From: Bacteroidales bacterium
GTDB taxonomy: Bacteria; Bacteroidota; Bacteroidia; Bacteroidales; P3
Assembly: GCA_017448905.1 (NCBI GenBank)
Contig: JAFSKP010000008.1
Coordinates: forward strand, 1-64,000
Direction of reading: 5' to 3'
Length of the DNA: 64,000 nucleotides
Position numbers and translations under genes: made by a program. How positions within the stretch are numbered: the first letter of the stretch is position 1; the number at the start of each line of letters is the position of its first letter. The notes beneath the pieces were generated by a model. That model did not search any database, was not told the DNA's origin, and worked only from the letters and a program-made list of their open reading frames with translations. This document shows positions 1 to 8,205 of this stretch, piece by piece.

Positions 1-1
1 A

Positions 2-197
2 CTGTAAACCTTAAACTGTAAACCTTAAACTGTAAACCTTAAACCTTAAACCTTAAACCTTAAACTGTAAACCTTAAACCTTAAACCTTAAACCTTAAAC
101 CTTAAACCTTAAACTGTAAACCTTAAACCTTAAACTGTAAACCTTAAACCTTAAACTGTAAACCTTAAACCTTAAACCTTAAACCTTAAACAATAAA
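2..197. repeat. 7-nt tandem array (CCTTAAA / CTGTAAA)
   Basis: There are 27 uninterrupted 7-nt units from 2 to 190, followed by one degenerate unit (CAATAAA). Only two unit types occur: CTGTAAA (units starting at 2, 16, 30, 65, 114, 135, 156) and CCTTAAA (the other 20). The array runs to within 12 nt of the GTG start of the thioesterase gene. TAA occurs in all three frames because 7 is not a multiple of 3. The left boundary is outside the window. It is the longest and cleanest of the short-period arrays here. Confidence 0.97.
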
Positions 198-208
198 CTT
201 TACTAATA

Positions 209-982
209 GTGTTTTTTACCGAAGATATTACCCTCTCGACGCTTATCTGCGACGAAGATGACAAGCTAACATTATGGGGTTTGGCCCGCCTCTTCCAGGA
301 TGTCGCCGGCGACCAGTCTGACATGCTTGGCGTAGGATTTGAGGGACTGAAACCACAAAACAAAGCATGGATTCTTACCCATGTGTATTACAATATCTTA
401 CGTCTTCCGATGGCAGGGGAGAGGCTAACCCTCCGTACATGGGCCAAACCCGACAACGGCCTGATAGCTCCAAGAGACTACCAACTCATTGATGCTGATG
501 GCAATATCTGTGCAACAAGTGCATCACAATGGGTCATCCTTGACATGTATTCTCGACGCGTATGCCGTCTTAACCAGATAATTACAGTTTACGAGAAGGA
601 AGACTTTCATGCCACGAAATACACTTCAAGACTTGACAAGATTAAAATGCCTGGAGATCTCGCTGATTTGAAACATATTGACGTCCCGTACTCATCAATC
701 GACCATACACGTCATGTCAACAACGCGGAATACATTAAATGGATTTGTGACTCGATCCCCGAAATATGCGGTTCGAGATTGATTTTTGAGAATGGAATAC
801 AACGGACAAATCCGTATCGTCACGAGATTCACGAATTTGAAATCAACTACCTTAAGGAAACCAAATATGGCGACCAAAACGTAATATTGCGTCAACAGAA
901 AAATGAATCCTGTGACGAATTCTATTTTCAGATACTTAATTCTAACGGAATCTCTGTCAACGCCAAGCTTTCATTACTATAG
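209..982 (+). CDS. acyl-ACP thioesterase (FatA/FatB-like)
   Basis: This 257-residue protein resembles the acyl-ACP thioesterase family (Pfam Acyl-ACP_TE), which hydrolyses acyl-ACP to free fatty acid in the cytoplasm. Two hotdog halves are visible: the first has an AWILTHVYYNI strand and TWAKPDNG; the second carries DHTRHVNNAEYIKWI around residues 172-186, matching the conserved HVNN-x-x-Y segment of plant and bacterial members. Length fits bacterial members (about 250). The start is GTG at 209; an in-frame TAA at 194-196 and no nearer ATG exclude a longer form. A long 7-nt array lies directly upstream and a strong terminator follows. It appears to be monocistronic. Confidence 0.88.
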   Translation: MFFTEDITLSTLICDEDDKLTLWGLARLFQDVAGDQSDMLGVGFEGLKPQNKAWILTHVYYNILRLPMAGERLTLRTWAKPDNGLIAPRDYQLIDADGNICATSASQWVILDMYSRRVCRLNQIITVYEKEDFHATKYTSRLDKIKMPGDLADLKHIDVPYSSIDHTRHVNNAEYIKWICDSIPEICGSRLIFENGIQRTNPYRHEIHEFEINYLKETKYGDQNVILRQQKNESCDEFYFQILNSNGISVNAKLSLL

Positions 983-989
983 ACAAGAT

Positions 990-1020
990 AACCGTGGATA
1001 AACCAATCCACGGTTTTTTT
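990..1020 (+). terminator. intrinsic terminator of thioesterase gene
   Basis: A perfect 10-bp stem (990-999 with 1006-1015, core CCGTGGAT/ATCCACGG), a 6-nt loop and a run of seven T at 1014-1020 lie just after the thioesterase stop codon. Confidence 0.93.
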
Positions 1021-1045
1021 ACACATACTACTTAACATAATAGAA

Positions 1046-1110
1046 ATTATGATACATTCTGATATGTTTTGAGATATTTTGATACAATATGACACATTTC
1101 GATATATGAT
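1046..1110. repeat. 10-nt tandem array (GATACATTTT-like)
   Basis: Six consecutive 10-nt units start at 1051, 1061, 1071, 1081, 1091 and 1101. Each begins GATA, GAGA or GACA and most end in a T-rich tail. The period equals about one helical turn, so the T runs are phased on one face of the helix, a pattern associated with intrinsically curved DNA. It lies between two terminators at a convergent gene junction. Confidence 0.85.
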
Positions 1111-1147
1111 AAAAAAAAACATATCACAGCAATTGTGATATGTTTTT
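1111..1147 (-). terminator. intrinsic terminator (probably of TPR gene)
   Basis: A perfect 14-bp stem (1115-1128 with 1134-1147) has a 5-nt loop, preceded on the + strand by a run of A at 1111-1119, which is a T run for leftward transcription. It ends transcription from the TPR gene about 90 nt after its stop codon. The T run on the other side means it could work in both directions. Confidence 0.85.
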
Positions 1148-1182
1148 CAATTATTATGATTATTTAATAGATAAAGAACTAG

Positions 1183-1233
1183 ATAAACCCTTTAAACCGT
1201 AAACAGTAAACAGAAAACCGTAAACCGTAAACT
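1183..1233. repeat. 7-nt tandem array (CCGTAAA / CAGTAAA)
   Basis: About seven 7-nt units (CTTTAAA, CCGTAAA, CAGTAAA, CAGAAAA, CCGTAAA, CCGTAAA) end 4 nt from the stop codon of the TPR gene. The unit is related to that of the array at the left window edge. This is the only array here at a convergent junction. Confidence 0.85.
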
Positions 1234-1237
1234 TTAC

Positions 1238-2509
1238 TTAGTTGTTGGCACCGGCTTCAATGCTCTGGATGCGAGCCTGGATGGGTTTCGACTCATTGTA
1301 CATCTCAAGTGTCACGTAGCATGAGTTGAGAGCCCGGAGGCAGGAATGCAGGTTGGGACGCATCTGGGCCTGGGTCGTCTCATCCTGGGCGTCGATGTAT
1401 GCTATGGCTGACACAAGATAAGGTATCGTCTTACGCAGATACTCGTTACGTTCCTCGGTAAGCTTGTTCATGATGGCCTCATTCTCTTCCGAGAAGTCGC
1501 CGGCCTCAATCATCTTGTTGATGACAGTATTCTTGTCGGAGGCACGGTTAACCATCATCGAACCCATTCCGTAGTTAGCCTCAAACTGGTTAGGCACCAA
1601 CGTCGAGGATTCGATATACTTGGCTTCGGCAGTCTGGATGTCGCCTGCCTGTTCGTAGATTCCTGCTGCTGCACAGAGCATCTTGGCATGAGTGGCGTTG
1701 CCGAGGGATTTGCTTTCTTCGAGTGACTTGTTGGCGAGTTCGATAGCCTTTGTATTGTTGCCGGTCCAAATATAGGCCTGAGCGAGCAGCACATTGGCGC
1801 TGGGATCCTCAGGCATCACCTTGGTGTAGCGTTCAGCGGTCTTTATGACGTTGGCGGTGTCGCCGAGTTCCTTATAGAGGCTGTACATGACTTGGTAGAC
1901 ATGAGGCATTTTGGATTTGAAGCTGTCTTTCACCTTCGGCTTGCGTACCAGAGGACCGTAGTATTTCTTCACGCCGTCGTTGTCTTTGAGCATCTGGCAG
2001 CAGTAGCCGGCAATGTACATCGACTCGTTGGCGAGATCGGCATCACCCGAGTTGTTGAAAATCTTGATGGCTTTGTCGCTCAGATCCAAGGCCCCCTTAT
2101 AGTCGCCGTTGTTGAACAGGGGGATGCTCTTGTCGTAATAGTCGGCTCCGATTTTGCTGAAGATATATTTCAGGTCGTAGTCGCCGGCCTTGTCGAGTTC
2201 CTTGCAGCGCAGAGCGGCGTTGTAAGCCTTGTTGCTCCATTCGGGATCCAAATCTTTGTATTTCTTGTATTTGGAGTTAGGATCGGTGGCAGCATCGCCG
2301 ATCATGCTGTAGATGAGGCCAGCATAGTACCATGTTTTGGCGTCATCTTTGGTGGATTCGTGCTCGCAAGCCTTGTCGATGGCTGTTTTAGCCTTGTTCA
2401 GGTATCCTCTCTTGAGGTCTGACATGGCACTTTGGACCTGGAGCGACTGGGCGTTCACGGCAAAGCCGAGAGCCAAGAGGGCTGAAAACAATGCGATTTT
2501 CTTCATCAT
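1238..2509 (-). CDS. TPR-repeat exported protein
   Basis: This 423-residue protein has a clear Sec signal peptide (MMKKIALFSALLALGFAVNAQ, predicted cleavage after A-Q-like end) followed by helical repeats of tetratricopeptide type. Examples are the WYYAGLIY, ANVLLAQAYIWTGN and EANYGMGSMM segments spaced as TPR helices. TPR proteins act as scaffolds; no enzymatic motif is visible, so the function is unassigned. It is probably periplasmic or peripheral to the membrane, since no lipobox cysteine follows the signal. It lies 76 nt downstream of gyrA on the same strand but probably has its own transcript. A - strand terminator follows. Confidence 0.8.
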   Translation of the reverse strand: MMKKIALFSALLALGFAVNAQSLQVQSAMSDLKRGYLNKAKTAIDKACEHESTKDDAKTWYYAGLIYSMIGDAATDPNSKYKKYKDLDPEWSNKAYNAALRCKELDKAGDYDLKYIFSKIGADYYDKSIPLFNNGDYKGALDLSDKAIKIFNNSGDADLANESMYIAGYCCQMLKDNDGVKKYYGPLVRKPKVKDSFKSKMPHVYQVMYSLYKELGDTANVIKTAERYTKVMPEDPSANVLLAQAYIWTGNNTKAIELANKSLEESKSLGNATHAKMLCAAAGIYEQAGDIQTAEAKYIESSTLVPNQFEANYGMGSMMVNRASDKNTVINKMIEAGDFSEENEAIMNKLTEERNEYLRKTIPYLVSAIAYIDAQDETTQAQMRPNLHSCLRALNSCYVTLEMYNESKPIQARIQSIEAGANN

Positions 2510-2585
2510 TTTATCTGTTTTTTAAAGTTATCGTTTATATGTACTATACAATAGTGATATATTAAATCATTAGGAAAGTTTAACA

Positions 2586-5159
2586 CTACTCCGCGTCAGG
2601 CTCATTCTCTGTGCTGGCGTTGCCGTTGACATTGTCATCTGTAACGTCTTCTGCTGGCGACTCGTTATTGTCGACAGGGACAGTCTCTGTCTCGGGTTCT
2701 GCGTCGACTTTGGTTATGGATGCTATGAAATCCTTGCCGCGCAGGTTGATAAGCTTCACACCCTGTGTGTTGCGGCCCATGACGCGAAGGTCGGCGACAT
2801 GCATGCGGATGGTGATGCCTGAACGGTTGATAATCATCAAGTCGTCGTTGTCGGTGACGTTGGTGAGGGCAATGATACCTCCCGTCTTGTCGGTGACTTT
2901 GAGAGTCATGACGCCTTTGCCGCCGCGGTGAGTCGGGCGGTAGCCCAGGTTCTTGTCTTTGTCGTATTTGAGTTGCGAGCGTTTGCCATAGCCTTTCTCG
3001 CTGACGACGAGGATGTCCTCGTTGTCGTCGTTTGTGCTGAGCATGCCGATAACATAGTCGTCCTGAGGCTCAAGGCTGATGGATCTCACACCGGAAGCGG
3101 CGCGTCCCATGGGGCGGAACTCGCTTTCGTCGCAACGTACCACCTTACCCTGACGTGATGCTATCAGCAGCTCGCTATTACCGTCGGTGAGGCGTGCCGT
3201 GAGGAGTTCGTCACCGTCGCGCACTGTCACGGCGTTGATGCCTATGTTGCGTGGATGAGAGTAGGCTTCAAGGCTGGTCTTCTTGATGATGCCGTTCTTG
3301 GTACAAAGGACGATGTAGTGGTTCTTGATGTATTCCTCATCTTTGAGGTTCAGGACATTGACGTATGCTTTGACCTTGTCGTCGGGTTCGATATTGATGA
3401 GGTTGAGGATGGCACGGCCTTTGGAGTCTTTTCCGCCCTCAGGTATTTCGAACGCCCGTTTCCAATAGCAGCGACCCTTTTCGGTAAAGAAAAGTATGTA
3501 GTTATGGTTTGTGGCGGTGAAGATATGCTCCACGAAGTCCTCGCTGCGGACGGAGCTGCCCTTGGAGCCCACGCCTCCCCTACTCTGCGCCTTGTATTCG
3601 TTGAGCAGTGTGCGTTTGACGTACCCCATGTGGGAGATGGTGATGACCACCTTGTCGTCGGCAATCATATCCTCGACGCTGAAGTTCGACGCGTCGAACT
3701 CGATGCGTGTGCGACGGTCGTCGCCGTATTTGTCGCGGATCTCGATGAGTTCGCCTTTGATGACGTCCATCAGCACGTCGCGGTTGGCGAGGATTTCCTT
3801 GCAGCGTTCGATGAAAGCCATCTTCTCGTCATATTCGCTCTGCAGCTCAAGGCGGTTCTGGCGGGTGAGTTGTCCGAGTCGCATGGCTATGATGGCACGT
3901 GCCTGGATGTCGGTGAAGCCCCATGTCTCAATCATCTTCTGGCGAGCCTCCTCCTGTGTCTCGGAACGGCGTATGAGGGCTATGACCTCGTCGAGGATGT
4001 CGATGACCTTAAGCAAGCCCTGAAGGATGTGGGCACGTTTCTCGGCCTCGTTCATCTCGAACCGCGTGCGGCGTGTGACGACATCCTCGCGGTGTTCGAC
4101 AAAGCAGCGGATGAGGTCTTTGAGGTTGAGGAGTTGCGGACGCCCTTTCACCAATGCTATATTGTTGACAGCAAAGGAGGTCTGTAGTTCAGAGAGTTGG
4201 AACAACTTGTTCAGTACGATGTTGGGCACCACGTCGTTGCGAAGGTAGTATACCACACGGTAGCCTTCCTTGTCCGATTCGTCGCGTATGTCGGTGATGC
4301 CTACAATCTTGCCGTCTTTCACAAGCTGGGCCTGACGCTTGATCATCTCCGACTTGTTGACGTTATATGGAATAGTGTGGGCCACAATCATATTGCGTCC
4401 TTTGGCGTCGGTCTCAATCGAAGTCTCGGAGCGGATGATGATGGAGCCGCGTCCGGTAGTGAAGGCTTCCTGGACACCTTTGTAGCCGTAGATGATACCG
4501 CCACCCGGGAAGTCGGGGGCGGTGACATACTTCATGAGTTCCTCGATGGTGATGTCGTTATTGTCGATGTAGGCGATGCAGCCGTTCATGACCTCGCGCA
4601 GATTGTGCGTAGGCATGTTGGTGGCCATACCCACAGCGATGCCGTTCGAGCCGTTGACCAGCAGGTTAGGGATTTTGGTGGGCAGCACCGTTGGTTCAAG
4701 ACGGTCGTTGTTATAGGTGGGCATCATGTCGACGGTCTCCTTGTCGATGTCGGCGAGGAGCTCGTTGGAAATCTGCATCATGCGTGCTTCGGTGTAACGC
4801 ATGGCGGCGGCACCGTCGCCGTCAATGGAGCCGAAGTTACCCTGCCCGTCGACGAGGCGGTAGCGCATCGCCCAGGGCTGAGCCAGACGCACCATGGCTC
4901 CGTAGACGGAACTGTCGCCGTGGGGGTGGTATTTACCAAGCACCTCGCCGACGACGGTGGCAGATTTCTTGAAAGGAGTGTTGTAGTAGAGACCCATGTC
5001 GTTCATTGCGTACAATATACGACGGTTGACAGGCTTCATGCCGTCACGGACGTCGGGCAATGCACGAGAGACTATCACGGACATGGCATAATCGATATAA
5101 GCCGACTTCATTTCGGACTCGATATCGACTTGAGTGATTTTTTCGTTATCTGATACCAT
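2586..5159 (-). CDS. gyrA: DNA gyrase subunit A
   Basis: This 857-residue GyrA introduces negative supercoils together with GyrB (not in this window). The N-terminal breakage-reunion domain has the catalytic Tyr122 in MRYTEAR. The quinolone region around residues 78-106 reads [19 protein letters not shown]; numbering coincides with E. coli, giving Ser83 but Gly at 87 where E. coli has Asp. The C-terminal beta-pinwheel has a GyrA-box variant, QSRGGVG. A roughly 40-residue acidic tail, rich in Glu, Asp and Asn, ends the protein. It is transcribed leftward from a good TTG-N19-TACTTTTG promoter, divergent from clpC. Confidence 0.98.
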   Translation of the reverse strand: MVSDNEKITQVDIESEMKSAYIDYAMSVIVSRALPDVRDGMKPVNRRILYAMNDMGLYYNTPFKKSATVVGEVLGKYHPHGDSSVYGAMVRLAQPWAMRYRLVDGQGNFGSIDGDGAAAMRYTEARMMQISNELLADIDKETVDMMPTYNNDRLEPTVLPTKIPNLLVNGSNGIAVGMATNMPTHNLREVMNGCIAYIDNNDITIEELMKYVTAPDFPGGGIIYGYKGVQEAFTTGRGSIIIRSETSIETDAKGRNMIVAHTIPYNVNKSEMIKRQAQLVKDGKIVGITDIRDESDKEGYRVVYYLRNDVVPNIVLNKLFQLSELQTSFAVNNIALVKGRPQLLNLKDLIRCFVEHREDVVTRRTRFEMNEAEKRAHILQGLLKVIDILDEVIALIRRSETQEEARQKMIETWGFTDIQARAIIAMRLGQLTRQNRLELQSEYDEKMAFIERCKEILANRDVLMDVIKGELIEIRDKYGDDRRTRIEFDASNFSVEDMIADDKVVITISHMGYVKRTLLNEYKAQSRGGVGSKGSSVRSEDFVEHIFTATNHNYILFFTEKGRCYWKRAFEIPEGGKDSKGRAILNLINIEPDDKVKAYVNVLNLKDEEYIKNHYIVLCTKNGIIKKTSLEAYSHPRNIGINAVTVRDGDELLTARLTDGNSELLIASRQGKVVRCDESEFRPMGRAASGVRSISLEPQDDYVIGMLSTNDDNEDILVVSEKGYGKRSQLKYDKDKNLGYRPTHRGGKGVMTLKVTDKTGGIIALTNVTDNDDLMIINRSGITIRMHVADLRVMGRNTQGVKLINLRGKDFIASITKVDAEPETETVPVDNNESPAEDVTDDNVNGNASTENEPDAE

Positions 5160-5228
5160 TAATTGTTTAGTTTATCCTATTCATATACCGCCATTTAATG
5201 CCTGGAAAGCACTTGGCGTTAGAGATAG

Positions 5229-5258
5229 CAAAAGTACAAAAAAAAATTCAATTCACAA
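5229..5258 (-). promoter_or_regulatory. gyrA promoter (Bacteroidota sigma type)
   Basis: On the - strand a TTG (5256-5258) is separated by 19 nt from TACTTTTG (5229-5236), matching the Bacteroidota -33/-7 pattern. It gives a leader of roughly 60 nt before gyrA. Confidence 0.75.
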
Positions 5259-5288
5259 GCCTATGTTGAAAACAACTTTTGGCACGGT

Positions 5289-5318
5289 TTTTGTTAAATG
5301 TACAAATAAATATTTTTG
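5289..5318 (+). promoter_or_regulatory. clpC promoter
   Basis: A TTTTTG-like -33 element at about 5288-5293 and TATTTTTG (-7) at 5311-5318 are separated by about 17 nt. Predicted transcription starts near 5325, about 50 nt upstream of clpC and divergent from the gyrA promoter. Confidence 0.6.
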
Positions 5319-5375
5319 TAATTCATAGGAAATAAGGAACAATCAAAGAAAAACCATTGACAAACAGAACTATAC

Positions 5376-7988
5376 ATGGATGCCAAATTAAGCAAAAACA
5401 GTAAAAAAATTGTGACATACAGCCGTGACGAGGCCATAAGACTGAAAAACGGCCATATCGGAGTTGAACATCTGTTCCTGGGGATCCTGCGGGAACCCAG
5501 TTGCTCAGCATACATACGCCTTCAGGGCATGGGCATTGACCTATCGGCACTCAAAAACCGTATCGAGACAGCCATAGGGAGGCAACAGGCAGACATCACC
5601 TACAAGGAAGACAGTCAGCTGCCTATGCTGAAACAGACCGAAAAGGTGCTGCGTCTGGCATTTCTTGAGTCGACGAAACTGAAAGAGCCTGAAATACGTA
5701 CCGAGCACATAGTACTGGCATTGCTCATGGAGGGCGAGAATGTGGCGGCACGGCTGCTGGAACGCGAGGGCGTGACATACAACAAATTCTTCGACCTCGT
5801 GAAAAAAGACCGCTCCGACCTGGGACTGTCTGACAAAATGTCAGACCCATACGACCCCAAGCTGAACTTTAACGACGATGAAGATGACGATGACTATCCC
5901 TACGCCAACCCCGAGCGGGAAAGCAACGACAGCGGCAAACAAGGCAAGACTCCTGCTCTCGAGAACTTCGGACGCGACCTCACCAAGGCCGCTGAGGAGG
6001 GGCGCCTTGACCCTATTGTAGGTCGCGCCAAGGAGCTGGAACGCATAGCCCAGATTCTGAGCCGCCGCAAGAAGAACAACCCCGTCCTCATAGGCGAACC
6101 CGGCATCGGCAAGTCGGCCATCGCCGAAGGCCTGGCGCAAAGGATTGTCGATGGCCGTGTGCCACGTACCCTCTACCACAAGCGTGTCATCTCGCTCGAC
6201 CTGGCCTCGCTTGTGGCAGGCACCAAATACCGCGGCCAGTTCGAGGAACGCATGAAAGCCATCCTCAACGAGCTTGAGAAGAACCACGACATCATACTCT
6301 TCATCGACGAGATCCACACCATAGTGGGAGCCGGCAGCGCCTCGGGCTCACTCGATGCCTCCAACATGTTCAAGCCTGCCTTGGCCCGTGGTGAGATCCA
6401 GTGCATCGGTGCCACGACACTCGACGAGTACAGGCAGTATATAGAAAAAGACGGCGCCTTGGAAAGACGTTTCCAGAAGGTGCTGGTGGAAGCCTCGAGC
6501 AAAGAGGAGACCCTCGAGATACTGCAGAACATCCGCGACAAGTACGAGGACCACCACCTGGTGCGCTACACCGACGAGGCCCTGAAGGCCTGCATCGATC
6601 TCACAGAACGTTATGTCAGCGACCGGCTGCTCCCCGACAAGGCCATCGACGCCCTCGACGAGGCCGGTGCCAGAGTGCGTATCGCCAACGTGCGTGTGCC
6701 CGATGAGGTCGTGGCCATGGAACAACGCATCGCCGAGGTCGTCAGGCACAAGAAAGAGGTGCTAGCGCAGAAGAGCTACAACGAGGCTGCCGCCTTGCGC
6801 GACCAGGAACGCGAACTCACCGCCGAACTCGAAGAGATGCGCCACCATTTCGATGCCGAGCAGCGTGCCACTCCTGTCTACGTCACCGAGAACGACGTTG
6901 CCGAAGTCGTGGCGATGATGACAGGCGTCCCCCTGCAACGCATCGCCCAGAACGAAAGCGCTCGTCTGCTCAAAATGGAAGACGAGCTGCAAGGCTCCGT
7001 CATCGGTCAGGACGAAGCCATACGCAAGATCTGCAAAGCCATACGCCGCAACCGCGCCGGCCTCAAAGACCCCAACAAGCCCATAGGCACATTCATATTC
7101 CTCGGTCCTACAGGTGTAGGCAAGACCTACCTCACCAAGGTTCTGGCCAAATACCTCTTCGACAGCGAGGCATCGATGATACGCATCGACATGAGCGAGT
7201 ATATGGAGAAATTCGCCGTGTCTCGCCTCATCGGGGCTCCTCCGGGATATGTGGGTTACGAGGAAGGTGGCCAGCTCACCGAGAAAGTACGTCGCAAGCC
7301 CTACTCCATCATACTGCTCGACGAGATTGAGAAAGCCCATCCCGACGTCTTCAACGTCCTGCTGCAGGTGCTCGACGACGGTCAACTCACCGACGGCCTC
7401 GGCCGCAAGGTCGACTTCAAGAACACCATCATCATTATGACCTCCAACATCGGCAGCCGCCAGCTGAAAGACTTCGGCACCGGCTTGGGCTTCAACACCT
7501 CCGCGCGGCAGGCCGAACAAGCCGACATGGAACGCGACGTCATCGAGAAGGCTCTCAAGAAGTCGTTCGCCCCCGAGTTCCTCAACCGCATCGACGACAT
7601 CATCTATTTCAACAGCCTCGGACGCGACGACATTCACCGCATCATCGACATAGAGCTGCGCGGTCTTTTCAAACGTGTCCGCGCCATGGGCTACAACATC
7701 TCTATCGACGACAAAGCCAAAGACTTCCTGGTGCGGAAAGGATGGGATGCGCAGTACGGTGCACGCCCCCTCAAGCGTTCCATTCAGCGATACATCGAGG
7801 ACGACCTTGCCGAAGAGATCATCAAGGCCGACATCCTGTCGGGCGACACGATAAACATCACCACTGCCGAAGCAGAGGACTCCCCCACCCTCGACAATGA
7901 AAAGATTGTCTTCAACATCGAGAAAGGCGAGGCATCGAAGGCCCTCAGCGACGAGATAAGCAACACTATGATGCCGGAATATGCTTGA
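5376..7988 (+). CDS. clpC: Clp protease ATPase subunit ClpC
   Basis: This 870-residue HSP100 unfoldase feeds substrates to ClpP. It has the Clp N domain (two repeats, residues about 1-150), an acidic linker (NDDEDDDD), a first AAA+ module with Walker A GEPGIGKS near residue 238, a UVR-like middle segment ([13 protein letters not shown], near 465), and a second AAA+ module with GPTGVGKT near 578. An LGF loop (TGLGFN, near 704) is the ClpP-docking tripeptide, which favours ClpC/ClpA over the protease-independent ClpB. No clpP lies in the window. The stop codon TGA lies inside the first unit of an 8-nt array. Confidence 0.95.
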   Translation: MDAKLSKNSKKIVTYSRDEAIRLKNGHIGVEHLFLGILREPSCSAYIRLQGMGIDLSALKNRIETAIGRQQADITYKEDSQLPMLKQTEKVLRLAFLESTKLKEPEIRTEHIVLALLMEGENVAARLLEREGVTYNKFFDLVKKDRSDLGLSDKMSDPYDPKLNFNDDEDDDDYPYANPERESNDSGKQGKTPALENFGRDLTKAAEEGRLDPIVGRAKELERIAQILSRRKKNNPVLIGEPGIGKSAIAEGLAQRIVDGRVPRTLYHKRVISLDLASLVAGTKYRGQFEERMKAILNELEKNHDIILFIDEIHTIVGAGSASGSLDASNMFKPALARGEIQCIGATTLDEYRQYIEKDGALERRFQKVLVEASSKEETLEILQNIRDKYEDHHLVRYTDEALKACIDLTERYVSDRLLPDKAIDALDEAGARVRIANVRVPDEVVAMEQRIAEVVRHKKEVLAQKSYNEAAALRDQERELTAELEEMRHHFDAEQRATPVYVTENDVAEVVAMMTGVPLQRIAQNESARLLKMEDELQGSVIGQDEAIRKICKAIRRNRAGLKDPNKPIGTFIFLGPTGVGKTYLTKVLAKYLFDSEASMIRIDMSEYMEKFAVSRLIGAPPGYVGYEEGGQLTEKVRRKPYSIILLDEIEKAHPDVFNVLLQVLDDGQLTDGLGRKVDFKNTIIIMTSNIGSRQLKDFGTGLGFNTSARQAEQADMERDVIEKALKKSFAPEFLNRIDDIIYFNSLGRDDIHRIIDIELRGLFKRVRAMGYNISIDDKAKDFLVRKGWDAQYGARPLKRSIQRYIEDDLAEEIIKADILSGDTINITTAEAEDSPTLDNEKIVFNIEKGEASKALSDEISNTMMPEYA

Positions 7989-8102
7989 ATGTGTGAATGC
8001 TTGAATGCTTGAATGCTTGAATGTGTGAATGCTTGAATGCTTGAATGTGTGAATGCTTGAATGCTTGAATGCTTGAATGTGTGAATGATTAAATGCATGA
8101 AT
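7983..8102 (+). repeat. 8-nt tandem array, stop-bearing orientation
   Basis: Fifteen 8-nt units, GCTTGAAT interspersed with GTGTGAAT and two degenerate units at the right end, start inside the last codons of clpC and supply its TGA stop (7986-7988). The period of 8 places TGA in all three + strand frames. The reverse strand is open through the whole array. Confidence 0.96.
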
Positions 8103-8115
8103 TACTTCATACAAG

Positions 8116-8146
8116 AAGGCATGGCAGACGATGCCGTGCCTTTTTT
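8116..8146 (+). terminator. intrinsic terminator after clpC
   Basis: An 11-bp stem (8116-8126 with 8132-8142, one G-T pair) with loop GACGA is followed by six T. It lies 128 nt after the clpC stop, past the 8-nt array. Confidence 0.88.
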
Positions 8147-8173
8147 CATGTCGGTATTTTACAAAAAAAAATG

Positions 8174-8181
8174 TATATTTG
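8174..8181 (+). promoter_or_regulatory. promoter -7 element of subtilase gene
   Basis: TATATTTG matches TAnnTTTG, 25 nt before the ATG of the protease gene and directly after the clpC terminator. No convincing -33 TTTG is seen. Confidence 0.55.
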
Positions 8182-8205
8182 CATTTTTAAACAAAAACTA
8201 CCGTC

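Noticed and set aside
2..197. Telomere-like sequence at the left edge (CCTTAAA repeats)
   Set aside because: The same class of array occurs inside the chromosome (1183-1233, 42762-42794), and the start at the edge is only where the window was cut.
7983..8102. CRISPR-like repeat arrays
   Set aside because: The arrays have no unique spacers of constant length, units are only 7-10 nt, and no cas genes occur in the window.
6762..8114. 450-residue open frame opposite clpC
   Set aside because: It is the complement of strongly conserved clpC sequence, and its N-terminus is only the stop-free side of the 8-nt array. Long antisense frames are common here because of codon composition (also opposite gyrA, 3255-5153).
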